DNA of 64,000 bases from Icerya purchasi (lineage: Eukaryota; Arthropoda; Insecta; Hemiptera; Monophlebidae): NCBI GenBank assembly GCA_039619475.1, contig CM077116.1, positions 296,526,464-296,590,463 on the forward strand, read 5' to 3'. The notes under the pieces were generated by a model that saw only the letters and a list, made by a program, of their open reading frames with translations, made no database searches and was not told the origin of the DNA. This document shows positions 12,281 through 25,000 of the stretch, one piece after another. Positions within the stretch are counted from its first letter, which is position 1. Every line of letters begins with the position of its first letter. The translations under genes and the position numbers were made by a program.

Positions 12281-13376
12281 TTTTTTTTCTTCAGCGCACG
12301 CGAAGGGATTAAAAATATTAATATTATAGCGGGAATGTTAATTTCTTGATTTTAAGGTGTCATGGCTGTGGAATTAAAACATCCTCCACTGGTCAAAATA
12401 CTGCCTTTTCAAAAATAGCTACTCACCCGTGTCAAATAGTGGCTATCTGGAGTGCACATTGACAGCACTAGCGGAGAAAAAGTCGAGGGCAAAACAATGG
12501 AAAAGATTTCCAATAATGTAGAAAGAATGTTAATATTACTAATTTTAATGTTAGGTAAAAAAGAAATTTCAATATTTTAAAAATTAACTTATTGCCTAGA
12601 GCTTAGTTTTTTCTTAGCAGTTCACTAGCAAAAAGCCCTTGATAAGTTTGTTCGATAACATATTATTATTATTATTTCGAATTAGCCACTGGTGGACTAC
12701 GTTGTCAACTGGTTCTGCCATTCTTCTTCCTCTCTTTCCATACTGCTTTCATTCTTTCACTGTGTCTTTGTTTTCTTTCTTCGGTCCACGAAACGCCAGT
12801 TCTTCCTTTACGTTTCCCCGCGAATCTTTTGCAGTCAAATAATTTCTTCTGTAACGTTGATCGCTGTTCCATATATTATATTATAGATTATTCAGATTTG
12901 AACAAAATCAGAAATGAAGGCAATGAAACTATGAAGAAGAACGGTAGAAAGCTATCGATACGAACGAATGCATCATAAGCAGTGAATATATTACATTTAA
13001 AAAGTCGAAAGGAAAGAAAAAAAAGTTCAAACGAAAAGCGCGTGAAAAAGATGTGGAATGAACTTCTGATTATTGACAATAAAACGAGTCTAACCGTAAA
13101 AAGGAATTAACAGGACAAGATTAACCCATGGGCAACTGACATATAAGGAAGAAATAATGCAGTACCATAAAAAAGGAAAGTTTTTTTTTTATAAGTTTGT
13201 CAGCGAGGACTTTAGTCTAAGAAATGGAAATAAGAAGAAAATAAAATTGTTTTCTTAAACGTTTAAGGATAGAGGATAATAATAATCAGAGGACAGGAAT
13301 AACAGAAGTAAAAGGAAAAGAGAAAATATAAGAAGCACTGTAAGAAGTAGCAAGTTTTGTAGAGAAGAGTAAAAGG

Positions 13377-14405
13377 GCGATTGTTCAGCAAAAAAGGTTG
13401 AACATTCAAACAAAATATAATATCAAAGTCATAAGGGATGTATGCGGAAGGGGTATGATAGAGACAAAATGAAGTCGGAACAGGTGAAAACCGAGGAGAT
13501 GATGCAGAAAGTAGACAACTATTAAAACGAAGGCGTTAAATAGCCGAGATTGTGGAACATTGAAGAGAGAGCAAGTATCCAAAAAAGCATGGTCGCCAAG
13601 AAGAGGTGGTTGAATAGAGAAGTATAAGGAGCCAAAATTAAAAAATGGAGAAGAATAGGTGCTGAGCTTTAGAATGAGCAACTAAGAGAAAAGAAGAACA
13701 ATGTTATGAGCTGAAAAGGTGCCCAAAAATCACGGGCTAATGAATATCCGCTGTTAATTTATTACGCTCAATGTAGTAAATGACCAGCAACCAAAAGAAG
13801 ATCAATTTCGATCGAGCGAAGGAGGAAAATATCATGGGTGGTGGAGCGTGTGAGGAGTATTCTATAATCGGAAGAAGGAAAAGGAAGAAGAGATGCGATA
13901 GCTTGTAAAACATTTTTATATAATCACCGTATGGGAGAAATTATTGATAAGGAAACAAAGAGATCAGCACGTAGAACAGCAATAGGTTTGGCATAGAAAA
14001 TCGAGCAAAAGAAGGGAAATTTGAAAAATCCAGAATGTAATGGAAAGCATGACAGAAAGAGGCAGAACCGACTCCATTTTTTAGTACAGATATAGTGGTG
14101 TGTGTAGGAAAAAAAGAACTTCACGTGGGAAATTCAATTCTGGCGGCATGTCGAGGGACAGATTTAGAACAGAACGACAAAGAAATAGGATGAAGGAAAG
14201 TGGAAAAATTGAAAAGGAAATAAGAAATTCATCATGACACTATAAATAAATGGCGAAAATTGAAGAGGACGAACATAGATAAGAGATAAAATTGGAGTTT
14301 TATTAGAAGTAAATCGGAATTTATGAAAGACAGAGCGGTAAAAAGAAACAAGTGAAGAAGAATAAATCGGCAGCCGCTTAATCAAGAAATAATAACCTAA
14401 GTAAG
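13377..14405 (-). repeat. Near-identical inverted tract, arm 2
   Basis: Reverse complement partner of 4165-5195, with about 99% identity over the stretches I compared. In this copy the upstream LINE body (14815-15000) is only about 70-75% identical to copy 1, so the identity is patchy in a way that simple duplication of the whole LINE does not explain. Confidence 0.85.
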
Positions 14406-14414
14406 ATCTACCAA

Positions 14415-14815
14415 TGAAGTTCCCTGCTCAATAGTGTTGGGGCGATCCACGCATCTCGGACTCGATTTGGGCAGTTTTCTTTCCCTACTGATTCCGGCAT
14501 TCGTAGGTTGTGTTAAATCATTTACGCCATGTTTGTTTGCTACATTTATTCTACGTGATGTGCGATTCACTTTCCCAGTGTTCGCAGCTCAGTTGAATTC
14601 CAGCTGCCAACGGGCTCAGTCTGAGCAGTTTGCTTTTCCTAATAATTCTAGATAGGCATTCGTGACGGTCATGGTTGTTTGCAACATTTATTGTTTTGTT
14701 TGAACATTACGTATTTTTCATTAGTCGGCATTATTTCTACATCGACTTGATAGTGTGATCAAATGGCTTATTGCCAGGTCAAAAAAGAAAAAAAGAAATA
14801 AATAAGAGAAAAGGA
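14415..14815 (+). mobile_element. Poly-A-tailed insertion inside LINE copy 2
   Basis: Copy 1 has the uninterrupted target at about 4145-4165, whereas here about 400 bp is inserted, ending in an A-rich tail (14785-14810). Part of it (GTTAAATCATTTACGCCATGTTTG) resembles the poly-A-ended segment at 29850-30055, suggesting a family of short retroposons or 5' truncated LINEs. A frame of 73 codons at 14434-14655 is probably incidental. Confidence 0.55.
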
Positions 14816-16719
14816 GTACAGGATTCGCAAGAATAGCCGGCTTCGGGAGAGACAAGCTATTGTATTTTGAATGCGATCAAATTTTTAAAAAATAGTACTG
14901 AAATATATGCAATAAATAATGCAACAGTAATCTAGGCTAGAACGAATAACGGATTTATAAATCATAGGACGATTCGCCTCTACAAATAGTATAAGAGAGT
15001 GTATGTGTTTGTGAAAAGAGTGAGAGCTGCAAAAAACATTCCTAAATAACAAAAACAGATTACAAGGGGGATTGGACCACCACTTAAGGTAAGACCAATC
15101 AAAGAAACATCAAAAGGACGAATAGTAAAAACAACAAACGTAGATTTAAGGGGATATATAAAGAGATGAACATGAGATAGAGCGTTTTCTGGTAACAATA
15201 AAGAACTTTGAAGACGGGAGTTAATGAGATATTGAAATCGGAGAAGTAAGTGAACATATCGTCCGCAAAGAAAAGCAAAGTTAAGAGGAATAGAATTTTG
15301 ATAAAGTAAATATTAAACAGCGTAGATACTAGAGCAAGAAACTTAAAGTAATTCTTAAAAGATTAACTTTCCAGCTTAGTGGAAAGGAGAGGCAAGAATT
15401 ACAGTTATACTCTGAAAGAGAATAATAATAAGAAAAGTAAAGTGAACCAAAATTTTAAATTAAGAGCATCGTATTAAAAAGGGTGCGTGGGAAGATGAAC
15501 GTTACCAATTTAATATGTCAATGCAATTAAGAATTTTTTATTAATAAATGACATATACATGTCCGATAAAAACATACTAATACAATCTGGCGGATCACTT
15601 TCAAGACGAAAACCGAACATATTGCTAGGTAACAAATTTCCGTGTTCGAGCTACCAAACGAGACGTCTATTAATTAAACTGTCGAAAAACTTCCTAACAT
15701 ACGAAGCAAGAGAAATAGGATGAAACGAAAAAGAATAAGGTTTTAAGAACAATAATAAAAGTGTTCCAGAAAGGAAGAGTACAACCGGAACCAAGAAAGG
15801 AGTTCAGATTATTTAAATGTATCAGGGGAGAAAAATCAGAAATATTTTTTAGAATAGAAAAAGTGATAATGCCCGGAGAGGAATTAAGAAAATTGCTTAA
15901 AGACGAACCAAATTCTGATAAAGCAAAAGGAGAGGTAAGAAAATGTGGGGAATTAGGAGTAGACGTAGGAAAGAGCAGGATTCCAGGAAGCTAAGAACAT
16001 TGCTAGGAGCTATCGAATCAATAAACGGTATTAGTCTTTTAGGAGAAAAATTATGATTGTAAGGAGGTTGAGACAGAAAGAATTTAAAAGCGTTAGTCAT
16101 TTTTTATGCACGAAAAATAGCAGTAGGTCGAAAAAAAAGGGAGCAGGAAGCTTTTCTATTGGTTTTTCTTACCTTTTTTAAAAACAAATCTGGTCTTAGC
16201 ATTGACATTTTTATGAGCCAGAAAGTTGGAAAAAGTAGAATAAGATTGAAAGATTCTATAAGTGGACGTACTTAAATTAAAGGTCATATCATAGTGTTCA
16301 TTCCACCACAATAAGAAAGACGTTCTGGATTTTTTGTGGAAAATTCGCGGATGAGAAGAGAAGAATGAGTCGAGGCAGAGGAAATTGATTCAATAAAAAG
16401 TAATATTGGGAAGATGGATTTAAATTAGGAATTGATGAAAGCCAGAAGTTGATGAGAGAATGGAAGATGGTTCAGTCTACTTTAGTAAAGATCCATTTGG
16501 AAGAGTAAAGAGGTTTATAGGAGTCAAAAAAAAGGAAAATTGCTGAAAAAAATGATTATAGGAATATCTTGCAAAGATATCATTTAGAACTGACCATGAG
16601 CACTTGAGACTAAGATTAGAAGTGAGTAACAGGTCAATAGAACTGGAAAACAAAGAACTTTCATCACAAGTAGATGAACCATTAAAATCAAATCAAGAAT
16701 AAGGCGGAAGAATGTGGCG

Positions 16720-18320
16720 TAGTTGGTTAGATAGTGTGTTTCGTTGTTGGGTTAGAATATTCCGCAGTCGCACATTGATACTTTCAAAAATTTCACTCGC
16801 GCTGAGATGATGTCCATAGTTGGCGCGCCAAAAAGAAAAAAGAAAACATAAAAAAAAAAATCCGACGAACGGGCTGAATAAAAAGATAAAAGGAATGCCG
16901 ATTAAAAAACAATAATTGTTATGAGCCTGACCAAAATTTTAAATGGAATTTCTTCGGAAATATACGTTGTTACTGACGGGTGTGTTTGTTACTGCAAAGT
17001 TCGTTAATAGCGGCGTAATGATTTCTTCTATACCAAAATGGCAGTCTGGAGGAAATCAAGTTAAATGCGGCGAGTTCGGAAAAGGTTTTAATTAAACGAA
17101 TGCGCAGAATAAATGAGGATGAAATGGTTTGTAAAATACGTTTAGCGTCGGAGATGACTATCTCGAACTGAAGGTATGAAAAGAATAGCTCGTTACATTC
17201 TCAACGGACTCTAAAGATGCTCATTCAAAATTTGTTTTGAGGGAGGTTCGTCTAAATGTCCCGTTTTTTTTTTTTTTTCTTTCAACTTGTAGGCCTTACG
17301 TATTACGAGGACGAAACGGTTTTTATAAAAAGATAATGTCTAAAAATAAGATAAGCTTTTAGCAGAATGTTATTTAGATATTACATTATTTACGAATTTT
17401 TCTTGCAATCCCATTAAGCTACAAACCCGGTAAAAACGAAACATTACTAATTCTCGTAAAACGCCAGTTGTATAATTTTTTTTTTTTTAATTTTTCCTAA
17501 GGTAACAAGCTGTTTTCGTGTAAATTGTTTAATTTAATTTTTTCACGATAAAAATAATAAAAGGCATACTTGACATAGTCCCCCCTCCTTCATTTTTCCT
17601 ATTTTGACCATCCAACTTGTATCGCCTTAAGACAAACGATTACAATCAATTTCAGTTGTTGACTTGCGCACACCTGCGTTGCATATGGGCAATATTGTCA
17701 TGAATCCACCACCTTATATCTGTACAAGAAGAATGTGTGCAGGCAGATCACGACATTGTCTTCCGTAACGAATGACTCTAAGTGAAGGTGAAGCTATTTT
17801 CCTTTTTTTTAACCAAGGACCTCGGCCCAGAAATAATAGGTTGCAATGAAGTTATCGGATAATAGTTACGCTTCTCGATAATAATCGCAGAAATGTAAAT
17901 CCATTAAATAGACACGCCCAGGAGAACGACTTTTTTTTTCTTTTTTTTTGCTCAATGGCAATTTTACTTTTCTCTTTAACACTTCACCGCGGAAAGAACA
18001 TACGAATGAATTAAAATCCACATCGTACGCTGGATTCGGTTAATTAATTTTACATACAATTTCGCAATTAAGTATATTTCAACTGGTAAAATTGATTTGC
18101 AACTAATCAAATAACATCGGCCACGAAAGTAAAGAATTCTGCCAAATGAACAGGAAATCCGATAACATTATATCAAGTTTCCGTATAAGTCATCGGAGAA
18201 TTTTTAATTTCGCATGTTTTTCTTCCCTCTTGGATAAAAGTCGTAACGATGCCGTGCGTGTGTCTAAGTGTAGAGAATAAAAAAAGATGACGGAAGAAGA
18301 AGTATTTTTGAAATTGTAAA
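16720..18320. other. Noncoding A+T-rich DNA
   Basis: A short A-tailed segment ends near 16850 after GTTGGCGCGCC, like the tails at 14800 and 30030. The rest shows homopolymer T runs but no gene that I can support. Confidence 0.45.
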
Positions 18321-18329
18321 TGCATAAAG

Positions 18330-18595
18330 TAAAAGTTTCATGTCCATGGCAGGGTTCCGTGGAATTAAGAGTTTCAAGTGTATTTAAGGGTCTAATCTAA
18401 AGAGAATATTGTGAACCAGATTCTTTCTCTCGGCCGCTTTTACTTTCATCCGAAAACTTCTCCAATACCCAATTATTTTTGATTATACGTAATCAGCGAA
18501 AGAGACTGGAGTACCGCACAGGATAAGCTTCGAATCTGTAACTTCCAGCTTGGTAGCCAAACACCTTAACCACAACGCTACCGTGCTACTTAAAT
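18330..18595 (-). mobile_element. tRNA-derived SINE, copy A
   Basis: Read on the minus strand it starts GTAGCACGGTAGCGTTGTGG, giving an A-box-like GTTGTGGTTAAGG. About 30 bp on comes a B-box-like AGATTCGAAGC. The body then matches copy B at 63533-63800 through to a tail rich in TTTAC/TTTAT. It is a Pol III-type head with no intact tRNA fold. Confidence 0.7.
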
Positions 18596-18759
18596 ATGAA
18601 GAAGGCCGGCAAGAAGCAAATGGCAAGTATCAGCGAGACGGTGCTGAAAAGAGTCGACGGTGAAATAATAAGAAAAATGAGGAAAGGGAAGAGGAACGTG
18701 AACTGCTGCGGCATAACTGGCATTTTTTGGCGGTTAACGCCTCTCTCGTATATGTATAT

Positions 18760-18763
<4 letters not shown>

Positions 18764-18820
<57 letters not shown>

Positions 18821-18822
18821 TG
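18764..18822. repeat. (TA)n microsatellite
   Basis: An almost pure TA tract with a few TACA interruptions. Confidence 0.95.
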
Positions 18823-19058
18823 TTTGTTATGAAAATTTAAAAGGTATTTATTTACGCGTAAAAGCGTACGAAGAAATTCAGAATTTCAGCATAAAATAAT
18901 AATTTAGATACTCATTTTTTTTAAAAATTAATAATGTAATTCAGAGTACAAACGATCCGAATAAAATTTTAAATTCATCTCCGTCCCTCATTAAAGTAAA
19001 TTATTATACTACAATCGATCAGCCGAAATTCCCGTTTATTCTAATGTTGGATTACACA

Positions 19059-20400
19059 TCCTTACTAATATTATAAATGCGAAAGTAACTCTGTCTGTCT
19101 GTCTGTCTGTTACCTTTTCACGCTTAAACCGCTGAACCGATTTAGATGAAATTTTGTATGGAGATAGTTTAAGGTCAAGGAAAGAACATAGGATAGTTTT
19201 TATTCTGGAAATATTATATTAATTTTATTATTTCTTACGTATTCGTTCGTTAGTGTATGTTATTTTATTCAGCCAGATGTTTTTGTTCGGAAATTCTAAG
19301 AAACATCAGAACGCCAGAAATCGGTTTCGTTATGTAAACAAAATTACTAGCTAGCTTTTATTAACGTGTTGTTCATCTTCGATAGTCGCCATTCGTTCGT
19401 CCGTTCCTAGCTTAAAACGTGTTATTCATCTTCGATGGTCGCCATTCGTTCGTCCGTTCCTAGCTTTTACCCGCGACATTGTCCGCAGAAAATTATTATT
19501 TCAAGTAAGCTGTTTCGACGTCAATATAAATATAAATGAAAAAGGTTTTATTATTAAATCATAAATAGTTATATAGGTACTTAGTGAGTAGGCCGGAGAT
19601 TTCCTTAAAACATTTACATAAACGTATTATATTTTGATTTAAAAAAAAAAAATTCTTATTATTTTTACTGTCAATATGCCTCGCAGGCGTAAATCTGATC
19701 TAGCGCGTAACTGCTGCGAAAGTAGCTAGAACTGAGGAATCTCAAGAGCAGACACAGACCAGACAAATTTTAGATGCCGAGCGTCACTCCTCTCAAAAGG
19801 TTTCAGAGATCTTAGAACAGACTCAGGCACGGCAAGCTTTAGACGCTGAGTGTCACGCCTCTCAAAGGGCTGCCGAGACCTTAGAACAGACTCAGGCACG
19901 GCAAGCTTTAGACGCTGAGTGTCACGCCTCTCAAAGGGCTACCGAGATTATAAATGCGAAAGTAACTCTGTGTGTCTGTCTGTCTGTCTGTCTGTCTATC
20001 TGTTACCTTTTCACGCTTAAACTGCTTAACTGATTTTTTTACGACAAAGCTTTTCATTGTAATATAAAGGCCATCCATTTGAGATATATATATATTTAAT
20101 AGTAAATGAATATACACTGGCAGGACAACGTCTGAAAAACGTTGTTTACAAAAATGTGTTGAATTAAAATTTTACTACTGTAATTGTAAATAAACAAAAA
20201 TAATTACATAAAAGTAAATAATAAAAAAAAATATATAGAAGTAAATACCTAATAAAAAAAAAACAATAATAATAAAAAAAAAAAAACCCTATAGTTATAA
20301 TTTAATAATAAAATCTCTTTCATTTATATTTGTTTTCACGTCGAAACAGCTTACTTGAAATAATAATTCTCCGCGGACAACGTCACAGGTTAAAAGCTAG
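19059..20400. mobile_element. Helitron-like composite with (TCTG)n modules and inverted ends
   Basis: Two modules (19069 and 19948) share ATTATAAATGCGAAAGTAAC, followed by (TCTG)n and TTACCTTTTCACGCTTAAAC. This arrangement is common in insect nonautonomous Helitron-type repeats. The right part ends in GGTTAAAAGCTAGT. The segment 19460-19575 is the approximate reverse complement (about 90%) of 20290-20400, so the unit has inverted ends of roughly 110 bp, which is unusual for a Helitron. Between them is an N-terminal helicase-like fragment. A 50-bp duplication (CGCCATTCGTTCGTCCGTTC at 19388 and 19440) lies just upstream. Confidence 0.6.
19676..19950 (+). pseudogene. N-terminal fragment of a Helitron/PIF1-type protein with 23-residue repeats
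   Basis: ATG at 19676 opens MPRRRKSDLAR, the typical start of insect Helitron-type replicase/helicase proteins. A one-base frame change follows, then repeats of the type LEQTQARQALDAECHASQRA in three 69-bp units (19743-19811, 19812-19880, 19881-19949). The last two are almost identical. The frame then runs straight into the second (TCTG)n module, so the protein is cut off. Confidence 0.6.
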
Positions 20401-20649
20401 TACTATATATATGTTGAAAAAGCAAGATATAGATTAATAGGGCCGCTGTTCAGTAGAAGCCGGAAAGAAAACTTCATTAGATGTTTAGACAAAATATAGT
20501 CAAATGAAAAAGCGAAAAATTATATCCCTTTCCAATGTTGAATAAAAACGAACGAACTTAACAATTACAACAAGTGAGATAGATGTTAAGGACATAAAAT
20601 GAAATAGAGATTTAACGAAACACTATTTACAGATAACTCGAAACAGCCC

Positions 20650-22090
20650 TTTCTAACATCCACCTTTCAACTTCTCCTTCGAAGTGTTCATGTATAGTTT
20701 TCACCTTACGCCCTTACAGTCCTTCTGTAATTAATTGAACCGCCTCCTCTTTCCGATACCTTGGTATTCTCGATAGTCGTCTTTCCTTTTATGAACACAT
20801 AAATGATCTCAACACCTCAGTCTTTAAAAGATTAAACCTCTTTAAGGGCACTCTCTCCAAGCAAGTGGGGGGGGCGATCTGTCAATCTTTTTTATTTTTT
20901 GTATAAATATATCATCCTATCAAAACTAGATTACTGTTGTTTTGTACATGCCACTGACATAAAATCTGTTCTTTTCAAACTTTACTGAATGCAAAGTTTG
21001 TGTCTTCGCCTATTAGAGCTCTTAAATTTATTCCTTGTCCAACAAACTTTTCAGAAGTTCTGCGTGTAATCCTTTACATCTCTCCTTCTAATTATTCGAA
21101 CAATTTTGTTATTTTATTTCGGATGCATAATGTGTACTTTTGGCCATTCCTTTACCTCTTCTTCCGCCGTCAGTAGATCCAAAGATCCAATTATCCTTTT
21201 CATTCGATATTCAGCCTTCAAATTGTCTTTCTGTCGCTCTATCCATGTTGAGTTTCCGTGAGTATCATGCGGGAATTGGAGGCAATAAGCAGGTTTATTT
21301 GTTAGCCCGATCTACTGTACATACCGGCCCATTTATTACTAAATTTCCCACTTTTAATATTAATTTTCTCTCTAGTAAAGTTCACTCCAAGTTCTGACGA
21401 TATATTTATCTTTTCCTTTTCTCTAATTCTCGGTCTTTCTACCTCTCTATTCAGCCTTCCTTCCTTCTCGACCATGGTACTATGATTATCCTCATCTCAG
21501 TCGTTCTTTCATTTCTTCCATTTGTCGTCTTCGCTTTTAACATAGCTTGCCCTCTTCATCTCTTTTTCATTTTTATCTAGCAACTTCTCTTTTCTGTTAA
21601 TTCTATCCTAACGAGAGCAACTTGATTTACGACGCCACTCACATTTTCATTGGATTTTCTGCTCTTTCTGCTGAATTCTACCTCCAGCTCCTGGGCTTGT
21701 CTTTCCCTACACCCTATAATGCTTTCTTCATTTTTGCGCTTCCTTCGCACCCCCACCCCACATAGTCACTATTATCGCCTCCTTCCTCTCTTCAATTTGT
21801 GGCTACATTAAATCTAGTTTGTGTTCTCCCTTTTAGTATGTTGAACTGCAGTGCTAGGTTAATTCTCTCAGTTGGCGACCCCCTCCAAAAAAAAAAACTG
21901 CAGTGGCCATTCACATGGACCAGGGTGAGGAGGCTACTTCATATCTTACCTAGTCCATTGATAACTCTAAGTCACCCAAGTAGAATTCGTATTGTGCTAT
22001 TTCTTTGTATTACTTATCATTATAGTAATATCTGATCGTCAGTTCTTTTTAACCCGTCTTTCTTTCGTTTTAGCACTCTTAGACCGCCCC
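20650..22090 (+). mobile_element. LINE fragment, third copy of the 0.4-5.2 kb family
   Basis: At 20757-20990 the frame reads RYLGILDSRLSFYEHINDLN and later ILSKLDYCCF, matching the RT thumb region of copy 1 (LDSRHSFHSHTNHL and SLLDYCC). Pyrimidine-rich sequence resembling the copy 1 tail continues to an A-rich run near 21885. Stops interrupt all frames. Confidence 0.6.
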
Positions 22091-25000
22091 TTGTTTTATT
22101 CCATTGAAAATTAAATATATCCACCGGCGAGATGGGGAGAAGACGAAAAATGAAAAAAAAACCATTAAAATCATTGAAATTTGATCAGTTTCCAAAAATA
22201 AAAGAAAAAAAAATATTTCCTCATAAAAACATATTAAAATCTGTTTACAGTAAAATGCGTATAATTTAACTCATTATTTCATATAAAAGTTTTTTAATAA
22301 TTCACATGCCTTAAATTTTATTTATGTTTAGTTTAGTTAATTCGGCAGCATGTACAATAATTACATTTTTGAACATATTGTGATTAATTTCAAACTTATC
22401 TTTGAAATATGAAGTGCGAAAAATAAATGTTTTTGCAATATTAATTGAAAAATAAACTACGGGAGTAATGTGAATCAGTTTCGTATATTCAGAAGATTGA
22501 ACTCGATAATTTAATTTCAAATTCATTCCTCAAAAACTAGTATTATCCTTATTTCCAGTATTATCTTAATTTTTTTATATTCACTAAAGGCAATGCCTTG
22601 TCGCTGTAGCCATTGTGTCCTGTCGATAGACATTTTTCTAAGTTCTTGATATCTAATTATATTAGTTTTTTTACTTGAAAAGATAGATCAATCCCTGTTT
22701 ACAACTATAGCCGGGCATCGCTACAACTTATTCAGGTATAAGCGTATTTTAAAACTATAAGTGACGAGAAAAAACATATTTTAAAGAATTCAATCAATCA
22801 TTGCAACAACTATATAGATTAATAAAACTTCTTAAATTTTAGACGCGCTAAATACTGATGGAAGTATATATGTATAATGTATAATTATTTTCTGTAGACT
22901 CCCGATTGATATCATACACTCTATTATTATAGTCAAAATGTTAAATCACACTTCGAGCAAAAGCGGTCCTAATCATAATAGTCAAAAAAAAAGCTTCATT
23001 CAGATTATTCGCTCTAAATACTATTTCATAATAGTGGTAACAAAAAAATATCAAATTCTGTGAACACATATCGATTAAAGGTAGATTCAGACAGAAGTGC
23101 GTCCGAAGTCAAAATCGTATTATGTTCTCTTTATATTCTTGCTGTAAATCCGTTTTTCATAACTTTCCTTATTTTTAAATATATAATTGGATTTTAAAAA
23201 TGTTATTTAAAAATATTACTAGAAATTTGTCGTTGGGATGACCGCTACGATCAGACTACCACACTGAGGTTGTAAGTTCAAAAATTAGCAGCAACAAATA
23301 AAAATTATTAAAATAAATAATTGTTAATAGTTAAAAGGAAGACAATGACAAACTTATGCACTTGGATAATATCGATGTATAAGACTTGTACGTTTGAGAT
23401 TTTATTTGTATGGTATAATAAGCGACTACAATCAGTTCCAATTGTAGTCTCTCATATACATTCGTACTGCACGCAGCATATTGCCATGAACATTATTTAT
23501 ATCCGCAAAAGAAAAAGAAAAAAGGTGATCACGACGTTTAACATCGAGCAATAAACTAAGAAGAAGAGAAATGTAAAGTGTTCATATAAAACTTAACAAA
23601 TCAACACTTTTCCTTGACTGTCATATTTTAAAATAGGCACTATGTAGAAACATTGTGAATATAAAAAGACATCTCAACAATATTATGATACAAATTCTTA
23701 ATGAATTTTGATTACACGATCACTGAACATTTTATAACATCATTAACAAAAACCCTGAAGATCTGTTCTTTACTTCAGTCACTTTTGTAGTGCACGCCAT
23801 TCTTTTGGTTACTTATTAAATTATTGGTAATAATTCCTGTGTAACTCTTAGTGAAATTCTCGAATCGAAGAAACCAAGTTTTTTAACAACATTCATTACT
23901 ATAAACACATTTTATGTGACGTTTTCAATTAAATTACTTTCCAAAAAAAAGCAACAAGAAAACTCGAATTTATTTGTCATATTAGCTTTTACGAATATGA
24001 ATACTAAATTAATCAAATCGAATTATTCAAATGAAAACCAAAAAAAATAAAAATATTATTTTGCAAAAAGCTGAAAACAAAAAAAAAACCTTCACTAAGT
24101 AAAACAGTGAAAAATGAAAAAATAAAGGGTGTGTTCAAAAAATGTATACTTTTAAATATTGTTATAAATAAATAAAATATATAAAAGAAACTATTGATTC
24201 CTGAAGAAAATATGTGCATTAATTTCAAGTTCTATGTAACTCCATAAATTAAACAGAAATAAATACTTCTTAACAGTAAATTTCTCTATATTTGTAAAAG
24301 TTTTAGTATTGAAATACTGTTTTTTTTCTTTTTAAAATTAAAAGCATACATAATTAATGTTATAACTATTTACCATTGTTTCAAATATTATTAGTGTTTT
24401 TCAACTAGCCATAATTTTTTAACATATCCTTTTATCGTTACAATTTCAAATTCATCTCTTTTCTTTTAATTGGTTATGTATTCTATTAATCCACCAAAAA
24501 GGCATTTATTTTATAACTTCCTACTTTATTAATATTGTTATCACTATTAACAACTTTTTTGTAAGTAAGAAGTTGTTTTCTACAAAAAAACAAAAAGAAA
24601 AACATCATTACACAAAGAAATTAACAACGCGATAGTAAAACAACTAAATACGCAAAAGTATATGAAAACCGGAATATACTGCGACGTTATAAGTAGTATC
24701 CATAATCCGATCTCGTGTCTCATGTTCGTATTAAACTAAGGTTTGCAACTGCAACGTTTTTGTTTATTTGGCATGCGAAACCGTTTAACAGACTAGTACT
24801 AAGCCGAATTCACATGAATTTATTAATTTCGAGTTAATTTTCCTTTACACAGGCAACATTGCAATATCCGTTTTGTTTTATATAGTCTGCGAATGCATAT
24901 TTCATTTTATTATGTTATTTTTACCATTTTTGGTTCACGTTTAAGCATAGTCAAGCTTATTGCAGAATTTTATTTTTTTCGTTTTTGTTTATTTTCACTG

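Larger units (their letters stand above)
9737..13375. other. Mostly noncoding, with poly-A, triplet repeat and CpG-richer patch
   Basis: The region opens with an A tract at 9737-9762. An ATG-started 72-codon frame at 9976-10194 (MSRVRPYTTTRPLRINVQC at its start) has coding-like composition but no recognised domain. A CpG-richer patch lies at 11680-12280, interrupted by an (AAT)n run near 11940-11990. Nothing else is supported. Confidence 0.4.
13375..16720 (-). mobile_element. Decayed LINE, copy 2 (minus strand)
   Basis: Read on the minus strand, this region aligns with about 2.95-5.2 kb of copy 1. 16480-16440 matches CTCTTTACTCTTCCAAATGG of copy 1, 16320-16190 matches its 3361-3490, and 15000-14930 carries the same RT-tail segment (LDYCC in copy 1). 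The gag and endonuclease ends are missing. A roughly 400-bp insertion splits it at about 14415-14812. No intact frame remains. The plus strand is correspondingly purine-rich. Confidence 0.7.

Noticed and set aside
18540..18595. Possible tRNA gene on the minus strand
   Set aside because: Only A-box and B-box-like parts are present, with no acceptor stem or complete cloverleaf. The sequence repeats with a body at 63.5 kb, so it is a SINE.
18596..18832. A 78-codon frame ending in Tyr-Ile repeats
   Set aside because: Its second half is translation of a (TA)n microsatellite and it has no homology.
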